NCBI GenBank assembly: GCA_002027195.1
Contig: MWJO01000070.1
Span: 1-45,423, forward strand
DNA: 45,423 bases
Origin: Streptomyces sp. GKU 895
GTDB taxonomy: Bacteria; Actinomycetota; Actinomycetes; Streptomycetales; Streptomycetaceae
Direction of reading: 5' to 3'
Every line of letters starts with the position of its first letter. The first letter of the stretch is position 1. Made by a program: the position numbers and the translations under genes. Of this stretch, positions 1 to 9,095 are shown one piece after another. The notes under the pieces were generated by a model. That model saw nothing but the letters and a program-made list of their open reading frames with translations. It was not told the DNA's origin and searched no databases.

Positions 1-1570
1 GCTCGGCGCCGGTGCGCCCGGCGGCGGTGCCCTCGGTGCCGGTGCTCCGGCCGGTGGCCGGCTCGGTAGCGGTCAGGGACCGCGGGCCGCGCTGCCGGGT
101 ACCGGCAACTCCGGCCGTCCCGGTGCGCCCGGTGGCGCGCGTGGGCCGCAGTCGCCGTCGGCTCCGTCGCAGAGCCGGCCCGCTCCGGCCGGTGCGGGCG
201 CGGGCTTCGGCGGTCAGGCTCCGGGTGCTCCGCAGGGACTGCAGGCCGCCGGTACCGGTGGGTCGCAGGACGCCTTCGGCGGCGGTCGGCCGCCGCAGCC
301 AGCCCGCCCCCTCCGCGGGCGAGCAGGGCGGTCGTCGCAGCCGTCTGCTGCCGGGCCGCGGCGGTCCGCGGGCCGAGCTGCCGGGTGGCAACACGCAGCA
401 GTCGCGGCCAGTTCGGAGCGACGAGAACGCCCAGCCGCAGATCTCGCACGCCTCGCTGGACGCCCCGCGCGGCCATGACGAGCAGGACCCGTCGCAGACC
501 TCGCGCATGCCGCGGATCGACGACCGGCAGGGCCCGGGCGCCACGTCCGAGTTCCCCCGCCCGGACTTCGACGCCCCGATGCCGGGCACCGGCGGCCCGC
601 AGCACACCGGCCAGTTCCCCCGGCCGAACGCGGTCCCCGGCTCCCAGGACTCCGGGCCAGGTTCGCGCCCGCGGACTTCGGCGGGCCGCAGACGCACGGG
701 CCAGTTCCCGCGGCCGGACTACGACGCCCCGCAGAACACCGGGCAGTTCGCCCAGCCGGGTGCCAACAGCCAGCAGGACGGCTGGTTCCTTCGTCCGCTC
801 GGACGTCTTCGGCACCCGGCCCGAACGGCCCGTCCGCGACCGGCCAGTTCCGGTGCCGCAGGGCTACGACAACGGCTCCACCGGCCAGTTCCCGGCGCCG
901 AACCACGACAGCAGCTCCACCGGTCAGCACGCGCTGCCGGGCCGCCCGTCCCCGCCGGACCGGTGAACCGCAGCAGACCGGCCGTTCGAGCGGCCGCAGC
1001 AGGCGCCGGACGCGGACCCGCCGACTTCGGCGCCCCGCGGCCCCCGGCCCCGCAGCGTCCGCAGCGGCCGGTACGTCCGGAGCCCGAGGCGCTGCCGCCG
1101 GCGGCGGGCCCCGGCGACGACGTACCCCGCTGTACGACACCCTGGAGACCAACTGGTTCCACGGTCAGGGCGGTCAGGGCCAGCCGGCGAACGGCAACGG
1201 CGCGGCTCCGGCCGCTCCCCCGGCCCAGGCTCCCCAGCAGCCGCAGGCTCCGGCTGCTCCGCAGCGGCCCGGTTCGGCCGCCTGGCGCAGCTCGCCGAAC
1301 GACGACCTCGTCCGGCAGGCCGAGCGTGTCCGGCAGCCGGCCGCGGGCGGTGTCACCACCTCCGGTCTGCCGCGCCGGGTGCCCCGGGCGAACCTCGTCC
1401 CGGGCACGGCTCAGCAGCAACAGCACCAAGCCGGTCCGGCGGTCTCCCGTGCGCCTGATGACGTACGCGGCCGTCTGACCAATCTCCGTCGGGGTATCGC
1501 ACAAGGTCGTCAGGCCGGCAACGGCCAGACGGGCAGCTTCCCGAGCCCCACTCACCAGCAGGAGCGTTAG
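1..1570 (+). CDS. cvnA: CvnA sensor kinase-like protein, C-terminal part only, with many frameshifts
   Basis: This is the 3' end of the first conservon's sensor gene; kinase domain and start lie left of the window. What remains is the low-complexity Gly/Pro/Gln tail, with about six TGQF-type units between roughly 540 and 990 (for example TGQFPRPDYDAPQNTGQFAQP). The tail ends with the same SGLPRRVP-ANLV and VSRAP-DVRGRL-NLRRG motifs as the second CvnA. The meaningful frame changes near 295, 785, 815, 860, 950, 984, 1012 and 1120, so no single frame covers it, although composition is coding throughout. The last intact frame runs to the TAG at 1568-1570. I infer indel errors in a repetitive GC-rich stretch; a decaying gene is the alternative. 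CvnA proteins are membrane histidine-kinase-like sensors thought to act on the CvnB/C/D proteins coded just downstream. Confidence 0.8.
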
Positions 1571-1993
1571 TTGAGCCCGATGAGCCAGGCGGCACAGAAC
1601 CTCAACTGGTTGATCACCAACTTCGTGGACAACACCCCCGGGGTGTCCCACACCGTCGTCGTGTCCGCCGACGGCCTTCTGCTGGCGATGTCCGAGGGTT
1701 TCCCGCGTGACCGTGCCGACCAGCTGGCGGCCGTCGCGTCGGGTCTGACCTCGCTGACGGCCGGGGCCTCCCGGATCTTCGAGGGCGGCAACGTGGCACA
1801 GACGGTCGTCGAGATGGAACGGGGCTTCCTGTTCCTGATGTCCGTCTCCGACGGCTCGTCGCTGGCCGTGCTCGCGCACCCCGAGTGCGACATCGGCCTC
1901 GTCGGCTACGAGATGGCCCTGCTCGTCGATCGCGCGGGCGCGGTGCTCACGCCCGATCTCCGCGCGGAACTGCAAGGCAGTCTGCTTCACTGA
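1571..1993 (+). CDS. cvnB: CvnB, roadblock/LC7 domain protein
   Basis: A 140-residue protein made of one roadblock/LC7 domain, the fold used by regulators of small Ras-like GTPases. It opens with MSQAAQNLNWLITNFVDNTP and is about 95% identical by eye to the second copy at 6753. The start is TTG at 1571, directly after the cvnA stop, with ATG at 1580 as alternative. The Shine-Dalgarno CAGGAG lies inside the last codons of cvnA, which implies translational coupling. In conservons CvnB is thought to work with CvnD in a membrane-associated, G-protein-like complex. Family assignment is firm; the partner role is known from the family, not from this sequence. Confidence 0.93.
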   Translation: MSPMSQAAQNLNWLITNFVDNTPGVSHTVVVSADGLLLAMSEGFPRDRADQLAAVASGLTSLTAGASRIFEGGNVAQTVVEMERGFLFLMSVSDGSSLAVLAHPECDIGLVGYEMALLVDRAGAVLTPDLRAELQGSLLH

Positions 1994-2106
1994 ACCGCCT
2001 CGATCCACCCGTCTCACGAAATCACCGTCGGCCGACACAATCCCCCCACCGGCCTCACCAAGACGGCACGACTGACCGGAAGTTTGCTGTCCCGCCCGGA
2101 GGATCA

Positions 2107-2502
2107 ATGACCCCGCCCACCGCCTCTCATGATCCGTACGCGGAGCCGTACGAGGATGAGGGCGACCAGCCGCTGGTACGTCCGTACGCGATGACCGGCG
2201 GCCGGACCCGGCCGCGTTACCAGCTGGCCATAGAGGCCCTGATCAGCACCACGGCCGACCCGGCAGCGCTCATGGGCCTGCTCCCGGAGCACCAGCGCAT
2301 CTGTCATCTGTGCCGCGAGGTGAAGTCGGTCGCGGAGGTGTCCGCGCTCCTGGCCATGCCGCTCGGCGTGGCCCGCATCCTCGTCGCGGACCTCGCCGAG
2401 GCAGGGCTCGTCGCCATTCACCAGCCGGGCGGCGACGAGAGCACCGGCGCTCCGGACGTGACACTGCTCGAAAGGGTGCTCAGTGGACTTCGCAAGCTCT
2501 GA
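2107..2502 (+). CDS. cvnC: CvnC, DUF742 protein
   Basis: A 131-residue DUF742 protein. The core begins with LVRPYAMTGGRTRPRY and continues with LPEHQRICHLCREVKSVAEV, a segment with a winged-helix-like hydrophobic pattern (ALLAMPLGVARILVADLAEAGLV). ATG at 2107 follows the Shine-Dalgarno GGAGGA at 2098-2103. A 113-base gap separates it from cvnB. Its last 20 bases overlap the start of cvnD at 2483. DUF742 proteins occur almost only in conservons; their biochemical role is not settled. The second copy at 7273 carries a longer, Pro/Gln-rich N-terminus of about 90 residues before the shared core. Confidence 0.92.
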   Translation: MTPPTASHDPYAEPYEDEGDQPLVRPYAMTGGRTRPRYQLAIEALISTTADPAALMGLLPEHQRICHLCREVKSVAEVSALLAMPLGVARILVADLAEAGLVAIHQPGGDESTGAPDVTLLERVLSGLRKL

Positions 2503-3058
2503 CGGAGGCCGGGCGACCACCTCCGCGAAGATCGTGGTCGCCGGCGGCTTCGGCGTCGGCAAGACCACGTTCGTGGGCGCCGTCTCCGAGATCAACCCGC
2601 TGCGCACCGAGGCCGTCATGACGTCCGCGTCCGCGGGCATCGACGACCTCACCCACACCGGGGACAAGACCACCACCACGGTGGCCATGGACTTCGGCCG
2701 TATCACCCTGGACCAGGACCTGATCCTGTACCTGTTCGGTACGCCCGGTCAGGACCGTTTCTGGTTCATGTGGGACGACCTGGTGCGCGGCGCGATCGGC
2801 GCGGTGGTCCTGGTGGACACCCGTCGCCTGGCCGACTGCTTCCCCGCGGTCGACTACTTCGAGAACAGCGGTCTGCCGTTCGTCGTGGCCCTCAACGGCT
2901 TCGACGGACACCAGCCCTACGCGCCCGAGGAGGTGCGCGAGGCGCTCCAGATCGGTCCGGACACCCCGATCATCACGACGGACGCCCGGCATCGCTCGGA
3001 TGCGAAGAGTGCCCTGATCACACTGGTCGAGCACGCCCTCATGGCACGTCTGCGATAG
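2483..3058 (+). CDS. cvnD: CvnD, small Ras-like GTPase
   Basis: A 191-residue GTP-binding protein. The P-loop GGFGVGKTTF is at residues 21-30, a switch-like TTTTVAMDFGRI segment follows, and the G3-like motif is FGTPGQDRFWFMWDD. NGFD near residue 138 is a divergent G4 motif in place of NKxD. The GTG start at 2483 overlaps cvnC by 20 bases, exactly as in the second copy. In the family, CvnD acts as a membrane-associated GTPase with CvnB and CvnC downstream of CvnA. It is nearly identical to the CvnD at 7841. No cytochrome P450 gene (cvnE) follows, so this is a four-gene conservon. Confidence 0.94.
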   Translation: MDFASSDGGRATTSAKIVVAGGFGVGKTTFVGAVSEINPLRTEAVMTSASAGIDDLTHTGDKTTTTVAMDFGRITLDQDLILYLFGTPGQDRFWFMWDDLVRGAIGAVVLVDTRRLADCFPAVDYFENSGLPFVVALNGFDGHQPYAPEEVREALQIGPDTPIITTDARHRSDAKSALITLVEHALMARLR

Positions 3059-3119
3059 CACTCAAATCGACAACGCCATACGGCAGTTGTCGTAGATGCC
3101 CCGGAGCCGGCTGTGTCCT

Positions 3120-3148
3120 TTGACACGGTCGGCCCCGGTGTTCATAAC
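3120..3148 (+). promoter_or_regulatory. Strong sigma-70-like promoter in the gap between the two conservons
   Basis: TTGACA at 3120-3125 and CATAAC at 3143-3148 are separated by 17 bases. This is an unusually good match to the vegetative consensus for this GC content. Transcription would start near 3155. The hairpin at 3216-3237 lies only about 60 bases further on, so the promoter may serve a short RNA or an attenuated leader of the second conservon. Confidence 0.5.
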
Positions 3149-3154
3149 GTTTCG

Positions 3155-3245
3155 GCAGAGGAATCGGGTGGTACGGCCACGCGTCGCGGTCAACCGGTGT
3201 CGCTGCGCGCACAAAGGCCCCGTCTTTTGACGGGGCTCGCTCTTT
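3155..3245 (+). ncRNA. Candidate small RNA of about 90 nt between the conservons
   Basis: This call rests only on the pairing of a strong promoter (3120-3148) with a terminator-like hairpin (3216-3245) inside a 379-base gap (3059-3437) that has no convincing coding sequence. The start is a guess seven bases past the -10 box. The alternative is an untranslated leader of cvnA with partial termination. Beyond the hairpin, 3246-3437 shows no other clear structure; a weak TTATGA/TACATC pair at 3244-3272 could be a second promoter for cvnA. Confidence 0.25.
3216..3245 (+). terminator. Intrinsic terminator-like hairpin after cvnD
   Basis: GCCCCGTC at 3217-3224 pairs perfectly with GACGGGGC at 3229-3236 around a TTTT loop, followed by the pyrimidine-rich CTCGCTCTTTA. 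It sits 158 bases past the cvnD stop and 200 bases before the cvnA start at 3438. Confidence 0.6.
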
Positions 3246-3437
3246 ATGACCGTTTTATCTGGGGCTTACATCACTCGGAATCCCTGCACTCCCATGTTTG
3301 GACGAGCGCAGGACCACGTGCTGGAATGCCTGAACTGCCCAATAGTCAAAGACGTACTCATCAGTCGAAGGCGAACTGGGCTCTGAGAGACTGCGGCACA
3401 ACGTAGGTGCCGACCCCTCCGAGAGGTTGTTGGTCGA

Positions 3438-6400
3438 GTGAGGCGAAGCAAGAACGGTCCCGAGCCGTCGGCCCGGGGCAACTTCACCCCGCCGCCGCGC
3501 GGAGCGCGCCCGCCCCTGTGCCCGGATCCGAACCAACGGCTGCCCCGGCGCCGAGCGGTGGCCGGCTGTCCCCCCGCAACTGGCGGGTGCCTACCAGGCT
3601 GAACGCGATCCTGCTCATACCCGTGCTGGTCGGCCTCGTCATGGGCGGCTTCCAGGTGAAGAGCTCGATCGACACCTGGCAGCAGGCCGAGGACGCCGAG
3701 AAGACCGCGCGTCTGGTCCGTGCCGCCCTGACCTACGGCGACGCCCTCTACAACGAGCGCGACACCACCGCCGCCCCTCTTCTGGAGGGCAAGGGCAAGG
3801 ACGACAAGACGGTCGTCGCCGCCCGCAAGGCCACCGACGACGCGGCCGACGCCTTCGACGAGGCCGCGCAGAACATGCCGAAGACCGCGGGCCTGGAGCG
3901 CCGTCTCCAGCTGTTCCGCGAGGTCGAGGGCGACCTCACGAAGCTGCGCGCCGCCGCGTACACGGACGCTCTCTCCGGTGTGCAGACCGAAGAGGGCTAC
4001 GTCCAGGTCGCGCACCCCCTGATGGAGTTCGCCAACGAGCTCGGTCTCGGCACCGGAAACATCACCAGCTACGGCCGTACCGTCTACGCCATCGCGCTGA
4101 CCAAGGCCTCGCTGTCGCTCGAGCGCTCCATCGGCATGCACCTGCTGATCGCCCCGGGCCCCAAGCCCGAGAGCCTGGCCGCCCAGCGCACCGCGCTCAC
4201 CTCGTACGCCTACCTCGAGGGCATCGCCATCGAGGAGTACATCGGTGGTGGCACCGAGGCCGACGCCCAGAAGCTCGACACCCTGCAGAAGCAGGCGCAG
4301 GCGGACGGCAAGGCGATGGCCGAGCAGGCCGCGAAGAAGAACCCCCAGTACGTGCCGCCGCCGACCGACACGGCCACCTTCGTCAGGTACGTGGGCTCGC
4401 TGACCTCCACCGACAAGTCGGAGCGGCAGGCGCTCGCCACCAAGGGCGTCACCGCGGAGAACTGGTGGGCGTTCAACACGCTCAAGTACAAGACCTACCG
4501 GACCATCGAGTCCGACATGAGCGACACCGCGGTGGACGAGGCCGCGAGCATCGCCGACGACGCCAAGCGTGACGCCCTCATCACCGGTGCCGCCGTCGTG
4601 GTCGCCCTGCTCGCCGCGTTCATCCTGGCCGGCATGGTGGCCCGCCAGATGTCCCGCTCGATGCGTCAGCTGCGCAACGCCGCCTTCGGTATCGCCGAGC
4701 AGCGCCTGCCGATGCTGGTCGACCAGCTCTCGCGCACCGACCCCGGCCGCGTCGACACCCGGGTCGCGCCGATCCCGATCAACTCGACCGACGAGATCGG
4801 CGAGGTCGCCCGCGCCTTCGACCAGGTCCACCGCGAGGCCGTCCGGCTCGCCGCCGAGCAGGCCCTGCTGCGGGGCAACATCAACGCGATCTTCACCAAC
4901 CTCTCGCGCCGCAACCAGTCGCTGATCGAGGGCCAGCTGACCCTGATCACCGACCTGGAGAACAACGAGGCCGACCCGGACCAGCTGGAGAACCTCTTCC
5001 GCCTGGACCACCTCGCGACCCGTATGCGCCGCAACGGCGAGAACCTCCTGGTCCTCGCCGGCGAGGAGCCGGGCCGCCGCTGGGACCAGCCGGTCCCGCT
5101 GGTCGACGTGCTGCGCGCCGCCTCCTCCGAGGTGGAGCAGTACGAGCGCATCGAGCTCTCCGGCGTCCCGGAGGCCGAGATCCACGGCCGTGCCGTGACC
5201 GACCTCGTGCACCTCCTCGCCGAGCTGCTGGAGAACGCCACCACGTTCTCCTCCCCGCAGACCAAGGTCCGTGTCACCGCGACCCGTCTTCCCGACGGCC
5301 GCGTGATGATCGAGATCCACGACAAGGGCATCGGCCTCACCGCCGAGGACTTCGCGGACATCAACCACAAGCTGGCCAACCCGCCGACCGTGGACGCCGC
5401 GATCTCGCAGCGCATGGGCCTGTTCGTGGTCGGCCGGCTGTCCGACCGGCACGGCATCCGCGTCCAGCTCCGCCCCTCCGGCGAGCAGGCCGGCACCACG
5501 TCGCTGGTCATGCTGCCGGACGCGATCACCCACGGTGGCGGCGGCGAGCAGCAGGCGCCGGTCGACGAGTTCACCGTCTCGCAGATCATCCCGGAGCAGC
5601 AGTACCAGGGCGAGGACTTCAACAACGGTCTGCCGATGCGGACGGCCGCCGAGCTCGGCTTCGACGACAGCCGCTACAGCACCGAGGTCCCCGACGACAT
5701 CCGTGAGCTGGACCCCGTGGGCCGCTCCCTGATGCGCGAGGAGCGCCGCGCGGCCCTGGAGGCCCAGGCGCACACCCCGCAGCCCGGCCAGGAGGCGCCC
5801 GCGGCCCCGTCGTACGGCGACGAGTTCGACGCCCGCCCGGCCGGCTACGACAACGGCCAGGGCGGCTACCAGGAGCCCGCGTACGAGGAGCAGCAGGCGG
5901 CGTACGCCGAGCCGCAGCACGCCGCGTACGAGGAGCCCCGGCAGCCGTCGTACGACGAGCAGTACTACGCGCCGAACGGCGGCCTGCCGCAGCACGACGC
6001 CTTCTCGTCGAACGGCGGCGGCTACCCCGAGCCCGCGTATGCGGAGCCGGTCCAGGAGGAGTCCGCGCCCGTCCAGGCCTCCGCCCCCGAGACCTTCCCG
6101 GCCTTCGAGGAGCGGCGCTACCAGGACGACTGGCCGCAGCAGGACACCTTCCAGAACGGCTACCAGGACCAGTACGCTCCCGAAGCGGAATCCGTGCAGG
6201 CCGCTGACGCGGGTGAGCGTGACCGCGTAGGCTTCGACCGTCCGGGACCTGCATCGTCGTCCGTCCACGAGCTGACCGACGCCGGCCTTCCCCGCCGCGG
6301 ATCCACCGGTGGCGGAGCGAACGGCACGAGCAGCGCGAACGGTACGAACGGCACGGGCAGCGGCACGACCGACCTGTTCGGCGCGCGGTCCGTGAGCCGG

Positions 6401-6751
6401 GAGCCTGCGTCCTCCGCACCGGAGAGCAACGGCACCGGCAACGGCGACTGGCGCTCGGCCAACGACGAGCGCTGGCAGCAGGCATCGGCGCTCCGTAAGC
6501 CCAAGGCGGGCGGGGTCACCTCCTCCGGTCTGCCGCGGCGGGTCCCCAAGGCCAACCTGGTCGAGGGTGCCGCCGAAACCACCCCCCAGGGGGGCCCACA
6601 GGTCTCCCGTGCTCCGGAGGACGTCCGGGGCAGGCTGAGCAACCTGCGTCGCGGTGTCCAGCGGGGTCGCAACGCAGGCAGTGAAACGAACGGCCAGGCC
6701 ACCAGGAATCAGCACGGTGGTCCTGACAGCACCTACAACCAGGAGCGTTAG
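3438..6751 (+). CDS. cvnA: CvnA, conservon sensor histidine kinase-like membrane protein (one frameshift near the N-terminus)
   Basis: A sensor of about 1,104 residues once one base is restored. The natural start is GTG at 3438 (reading VRRSKNGPEPSARGNFTPPP). A G appears lost near 3506, where GCGCG should be GCGGCG; after repair the frame continues as APAPVPGSEP and then stays open to 6751. Order of parts: transmembrane helix ending LIPVLVGLVMGGF; an extracytoplasmic nitrate/nitrite-sensing-type domain of about 300 residues; a second helix (AAVVVALLAAFILAGMVA); HAMP; a FRLDHLATRMRR helix; and an ATPase domain with N-box ELLENATTFS and G-box DKGIGL. The tail carries Tyr/Glu/Pro repeats (YEEP, YAEP) and ends with SGLPRRVPKANLV and VSRAPEDVRGRLSNLRRG. 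The Shine-Dalgarno of cvnB lies in its last codons. Kinase activity of this class is uncertain. Confidence 0.9.
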
Positions 6752-6752
6752 T

Positions 6753-7175
6753 GTGAGCCCGATGAGCCAGGCGGCACAGAACCTGAACTGGTTGATCACC
6801 AACTTCGTGGACAACACCCCCGGGGTGTCTCACACGGTGGTGGTCTCCGCCGACGGACTCCTTCTGGCGATGTCCGAAGGGTTTCCGCGCGACCGCGCCG
6901 ACCAGCTTGCGGCCGTCGCCTCCGGTCTGACCTCGCTGACCGCGGGTGCCTCGCGCATCTTCGAGGGCGGCAGCGTGAACCAGACGGTTGTGGAGATGGA
7001 GCGGGGATTCCTGTTCATCATGTCCATCTCCGACGGTTCCTCGCTCGCGGTGCTGGCCCACCCCGAGGCGGACATCGGCCTCATCGGGTACGAGATGGCC
7101 CTTCTGGTGGACCGTGCCGGCACGGTCCTGACGCCCGATCTGCGTGCGGAGCTCCAAGGGAGCCTGCTCAACTAA
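6753..7175 (+). CDS. cvnB: CvnB, roadblock/LC7 domain protein (second copy)
   Basis: A 140-residue roadblock/LC7 protein almost identical to the one at 1571. The GTG at 6753 begins one base after the cvnA stop and aligns with the TTG start of the first copy; ATG at 6762 is the alternative. The preceding bases (AACCAGGAGCGTTAG) supply CAGGAG as ribosome binding site, so coupling to cvnA is likely. Differences from the first copy are few and conservative (for example GGSVNQ for GGNVAQ). The probable role is the regulator or scaffold for the cognate CvnD. Confidence 0.93.
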   Translation: MSPMSQAAQNLNWLITNFVDNTPGVSHTVVVSADGLLLAMSEGFPRDRADQLAAVASGLTSLTAGASRIFEGGSVNQTVVEMERGFLFIMSISDGSSLAVLAHPEADIGLIGYEMALLVDRAGTVLTPDLRAELQGSLLN

Positions 7176-7272
7176 CAGACAGACGGTGCGTTTTGGCGTC
7201 CCGGGGCCGTAAGGTTTCGGGACGCGGCTCCACAGTGATGCGGTGCCCGGCACAGTCGGAGGAGGAGAGAAA

Positions 7273-7860
7273 GTGGCAACACCCCCAGGCGGTTCATCGT
7301 CGGGCAATTGGTCGTACGGCCCCGGACAGGGCCAGAACGACGGTGCCCACAACCCGAACCGTTACAACTTCCCCTCCGCACCCAGCCAGCGGCAGCCGTA
7401 CGCGCCCCAGCACCCGCAGGGACCCGGGCCGTCGCCGTACGATCAGCCGCCCGCGCCGCGCATCCAGCCGGTGCAGCCGCAGCGACGCTCCCCTGAGCCG
7501 GCGCCCGCAGGGTCGTCGAACAACCCCTTGGTGCGCCCGTACGCCATGACCGGCGGCCGGACGCGCCCCCGCTACCAGCTCGCCATCGAGGCGCTGGTGC
7601 ACACCACCGCGCAGCCGCACCAGATGCAGGGCCAGTTGCCCGAGCATCAGCGGATCTGCAACCTCTGCCGGGAGATCAAGTCGGTCGCCGAGGTCTCGGC
7701 GCTGCTGACCATCCCTCTCGGCGTGGCCAGGATCCTCGTCGCCGACTTGGCGGAGGCAGGACTGGTCGCGATCCATCAGCCCGGCGGCGACGAGAACGCC
7801 GGCGGCCAGCCAGACGTGACACTGCTCGAAAGGGTGCTCAGTGGACTTCGCAAGCTCTAG
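7273..7860 (+). CDS. cvnC: CvnC, DUF742 protein (second copy, long N-terminus)
   Basis: A 195-residue DUF742 protein. GTG at 7273 is chosen because GGAGGAGAGAAA stands directly before it; an earlier in-frame ATG at 7243 lacks a site. Residues 1-90 are a Gly/Pro/Gln-rich, probably disordered extension absent from the first copy. The DUF742 core (LVRPYAMTGG to GLRKL) matches the first copy closely. A 97-base gap from cvnB contains an inverted repeat (GCGTCCC at 7196-7202, GGGACGC at 7219-7225) that could tune read-through. The last 20 bases overlap cvnD. Confidence 0.92.
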   Translation: MATPPGGSSSGNWSYGPGQGQNDGAHNPNRYNFPSAPSQRQPYAPQHPQGPGPSPYDQPPAPRIQPVQPQRRSPEPAPAGSSNNPLVRPYAMTGGRTRPRYQLAIEALVHTTAQPHQMQGQLPEHQRICNLCREIKSVAEVSALLTIPLGVARILVADLAEAGLVAIHQPGGDENAGGQPDVTLLERVLSGLRKL

Positions 7861-8422
7861 CGGCGGTCCTTCCCGCTCCACCACCTCGGCGAAGATCGTG
7901 GTGGCGGGTGGCTTCGGCGTGGGCAAGACCACGTTCGTCGGGGCCGTTTCGGAGATCAACCCGCTGCGCACAGAGGCCGTGATGACATCCGCGTCGGCGG
8001 GCATCGACGACCTCACCCACACCGGAGACAAGACGACCACGACGGTCGCGATGGACTTCGGCCGTATCACGCTCGACCAGGACCTGATCCTGTACCTCTT
8101 CGGTACGCCGGGCCAGGACCGCTTCTGGTTCATGTGGGACGACCTGGTGCGCGGCGCGATCGGCGCGATCGTGCTCGTGGACACCCGCCGTCTCGCCGAC
8201 TGCTTCCCCGCGGTCGACTACTTCGAGAACTCGGGTCTCCCCTTCGTCATCGCCCTCAACGGCTTCGACGGCAATCAGCCGTACAACCCGGACGAGGTCC
8301 GCGAGGCGCTCCAGATCGGTCCGGACACCCCGATCATCACGACGGACGCCCGCCACCGCGCGGACGCGAAGTCTGCGCTGATCACGCTGGTGGAGCACGC
8401 GCTGATGGCGCGCCTGCGGTAG
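7841..8422 (+). CDS. cvnD: CvnD, small Ras-like GTPase (second copy)
   Basis: A 193-residue GTPase with P-loop GGFGVGKTTF, G3-like FGTPGQDRFWF and divergent G4-like NGFD, nearly identical to CvnD at 2483. The main difference is a two-residue insertion near the N-terminus (SSGGPSRSTTSAK). The GTG start overlaps cvnC by 20 bases. It is the last gene of the second conservon: a strong hairpin follows 16 bases after the stop and the next gene is on the other strand. Confidence 0.94.
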   Translation: MDFASSSGGPSRSTTSAKIVVAGGFGVGKTTFVGAVSEINPLRTEAVMTSASAGIDDLTHTGDKTTTTVAMDFGRITLDQDLILYLFGTPGQDRFWFMWDDLVRGAIGAIVLVDTRRLADCFPAVDYFENSGLPFVIALNGFDGNQPYNPDEVREALQIGPDTPIITTDARHRADAKSALITLVEHALMARLR

Positions 8423-8437
8423 GGACTGCGACGCGAC

Positions 8438-8476
8438 ACGGCCCCTGAGCCCCTCCAAGGAGGCTCAGGGGCCGTT
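8438..8476. terminator. Bidirectional terminator between cvnD and the convergent gene
   Basis: ACGGCCCCTGAGCC at 8438-8451 pairs perfectly with GGCTCAGGGGCCGT at 8462-8475 around a 10-base loop. It lies between the stops of two converging genes (8422 and 8491) and can serve both directions. Confidence 0.8.
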
Positions 8477-8490
8477 GTGTTGACCGGGAG

Positions 8491-9015
8491 TCACCAGAGC
8501 CCGACGGGTTCGCGTCCAGCCGCCCTGAGCAGGATGTGCCGGACGGAACCCATCCCGTACTTGTCCTCGTCGCTGGAGAGTTCGGCGATCTCCAGCAGCA
8601 GGGGCCGCATGTCGACGCCTGCCTCGCGGGCCTCCTCGCACATGCCGTTCAGCAGGACCATCTCGTCCCGGGTGTCCCGGGCGTGGTCCCGCGCGGACAG
8701 CAGGAGCAGCTGCCGCCGGAAGGCCTGCGGGGCGCGACCGCGGGGTACGTCCGTGGCCCAGGTGAACGCGGCGCAGCGGTCGAGCAGTGCCCGTACCTCG
8801 ATCCGGGCCTCCTCGTCCCGCTCGTAGAGCGTCAGCAGCTCGCGCAGCGCCCGCTCGGCCTCCTCGCGGACGTTCGCCTCGTCCAGAGGGTGCGGTCCTC
8901 CGCTCATGCGGGCCATCGCGTCGGGGTCGGTGAAGTCCACCGGCCTGTTCGCGATCGGTTTCAGCAGGGCGTCGATCAACTCGACCTCGTCCGCCAACTC
9001 GCCCGGTACGCCCAT
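8491..9015 (-). CDS. Conserved hypothetical protein, helical and acidic
   Basis: A 174-residue soluble protein that I cannot assign to a named family. It is rich in Glu, Arg and Leu, predicted largely helical, with no signal peptide or membrane segment. The start at 9015 follows the good site GGAGGGGGAACCG. It lies on the accB-accE strand, 80 bases after accE, but a very stable hairpin (9044-9076) separates them, so it may be only partly co-transcribed. From memory, a hypothetical gene occupies the same place beside accE in S. coelicolor. No function is proposed. Confidence 0.8.
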   Translation of the reverse strand: MGVPGELADEVELIDALLKPIANRPVDFTDPDAMARMSGGPHPLDEANVREEAERALRELLTLYERDEEARIEVRALLDRCAAFTWATDVPRGRAPQAFRRQLLLLSARDHARDTRDEMVLLNGMCEEAREAGVDMRPLLLEIAELSSDEDKYGMGSVRHILLRAAGREPVGLW

Positions 9016-9043
9016 CGGTTCCCCCTCCGCGGGGACGACAGAA

Positions 9044-9076
9044 GGCCCCGCCCGCCCATGATGGACGGTCGGGGCC
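9044..9076 (-). terminator. Stable hairpin after accE
   Basis: On the minus strand GGCCCCG and CGGGGCC enclose a second pairing CCGTCC/GGGCGG with a short loop, followed by TTCTGT. It begins 20 bases past the accE stop and probably ends or weakens accBE transcription before the downstream gene. Confidence 0.6.
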
Positions 9077-9095
9077 CTCGGTGTCGCTGAAGGGC

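Noticed and set aside
3266..6817. A 1,183-residue open frame antisense to cvnA, and similar long antisense frames elsewhere
   Set aside because: High GC at third positions keeps antisense frames open in Streptomyces. The translation is low in sense, lacks family motifs and lies opposite a clear gene.
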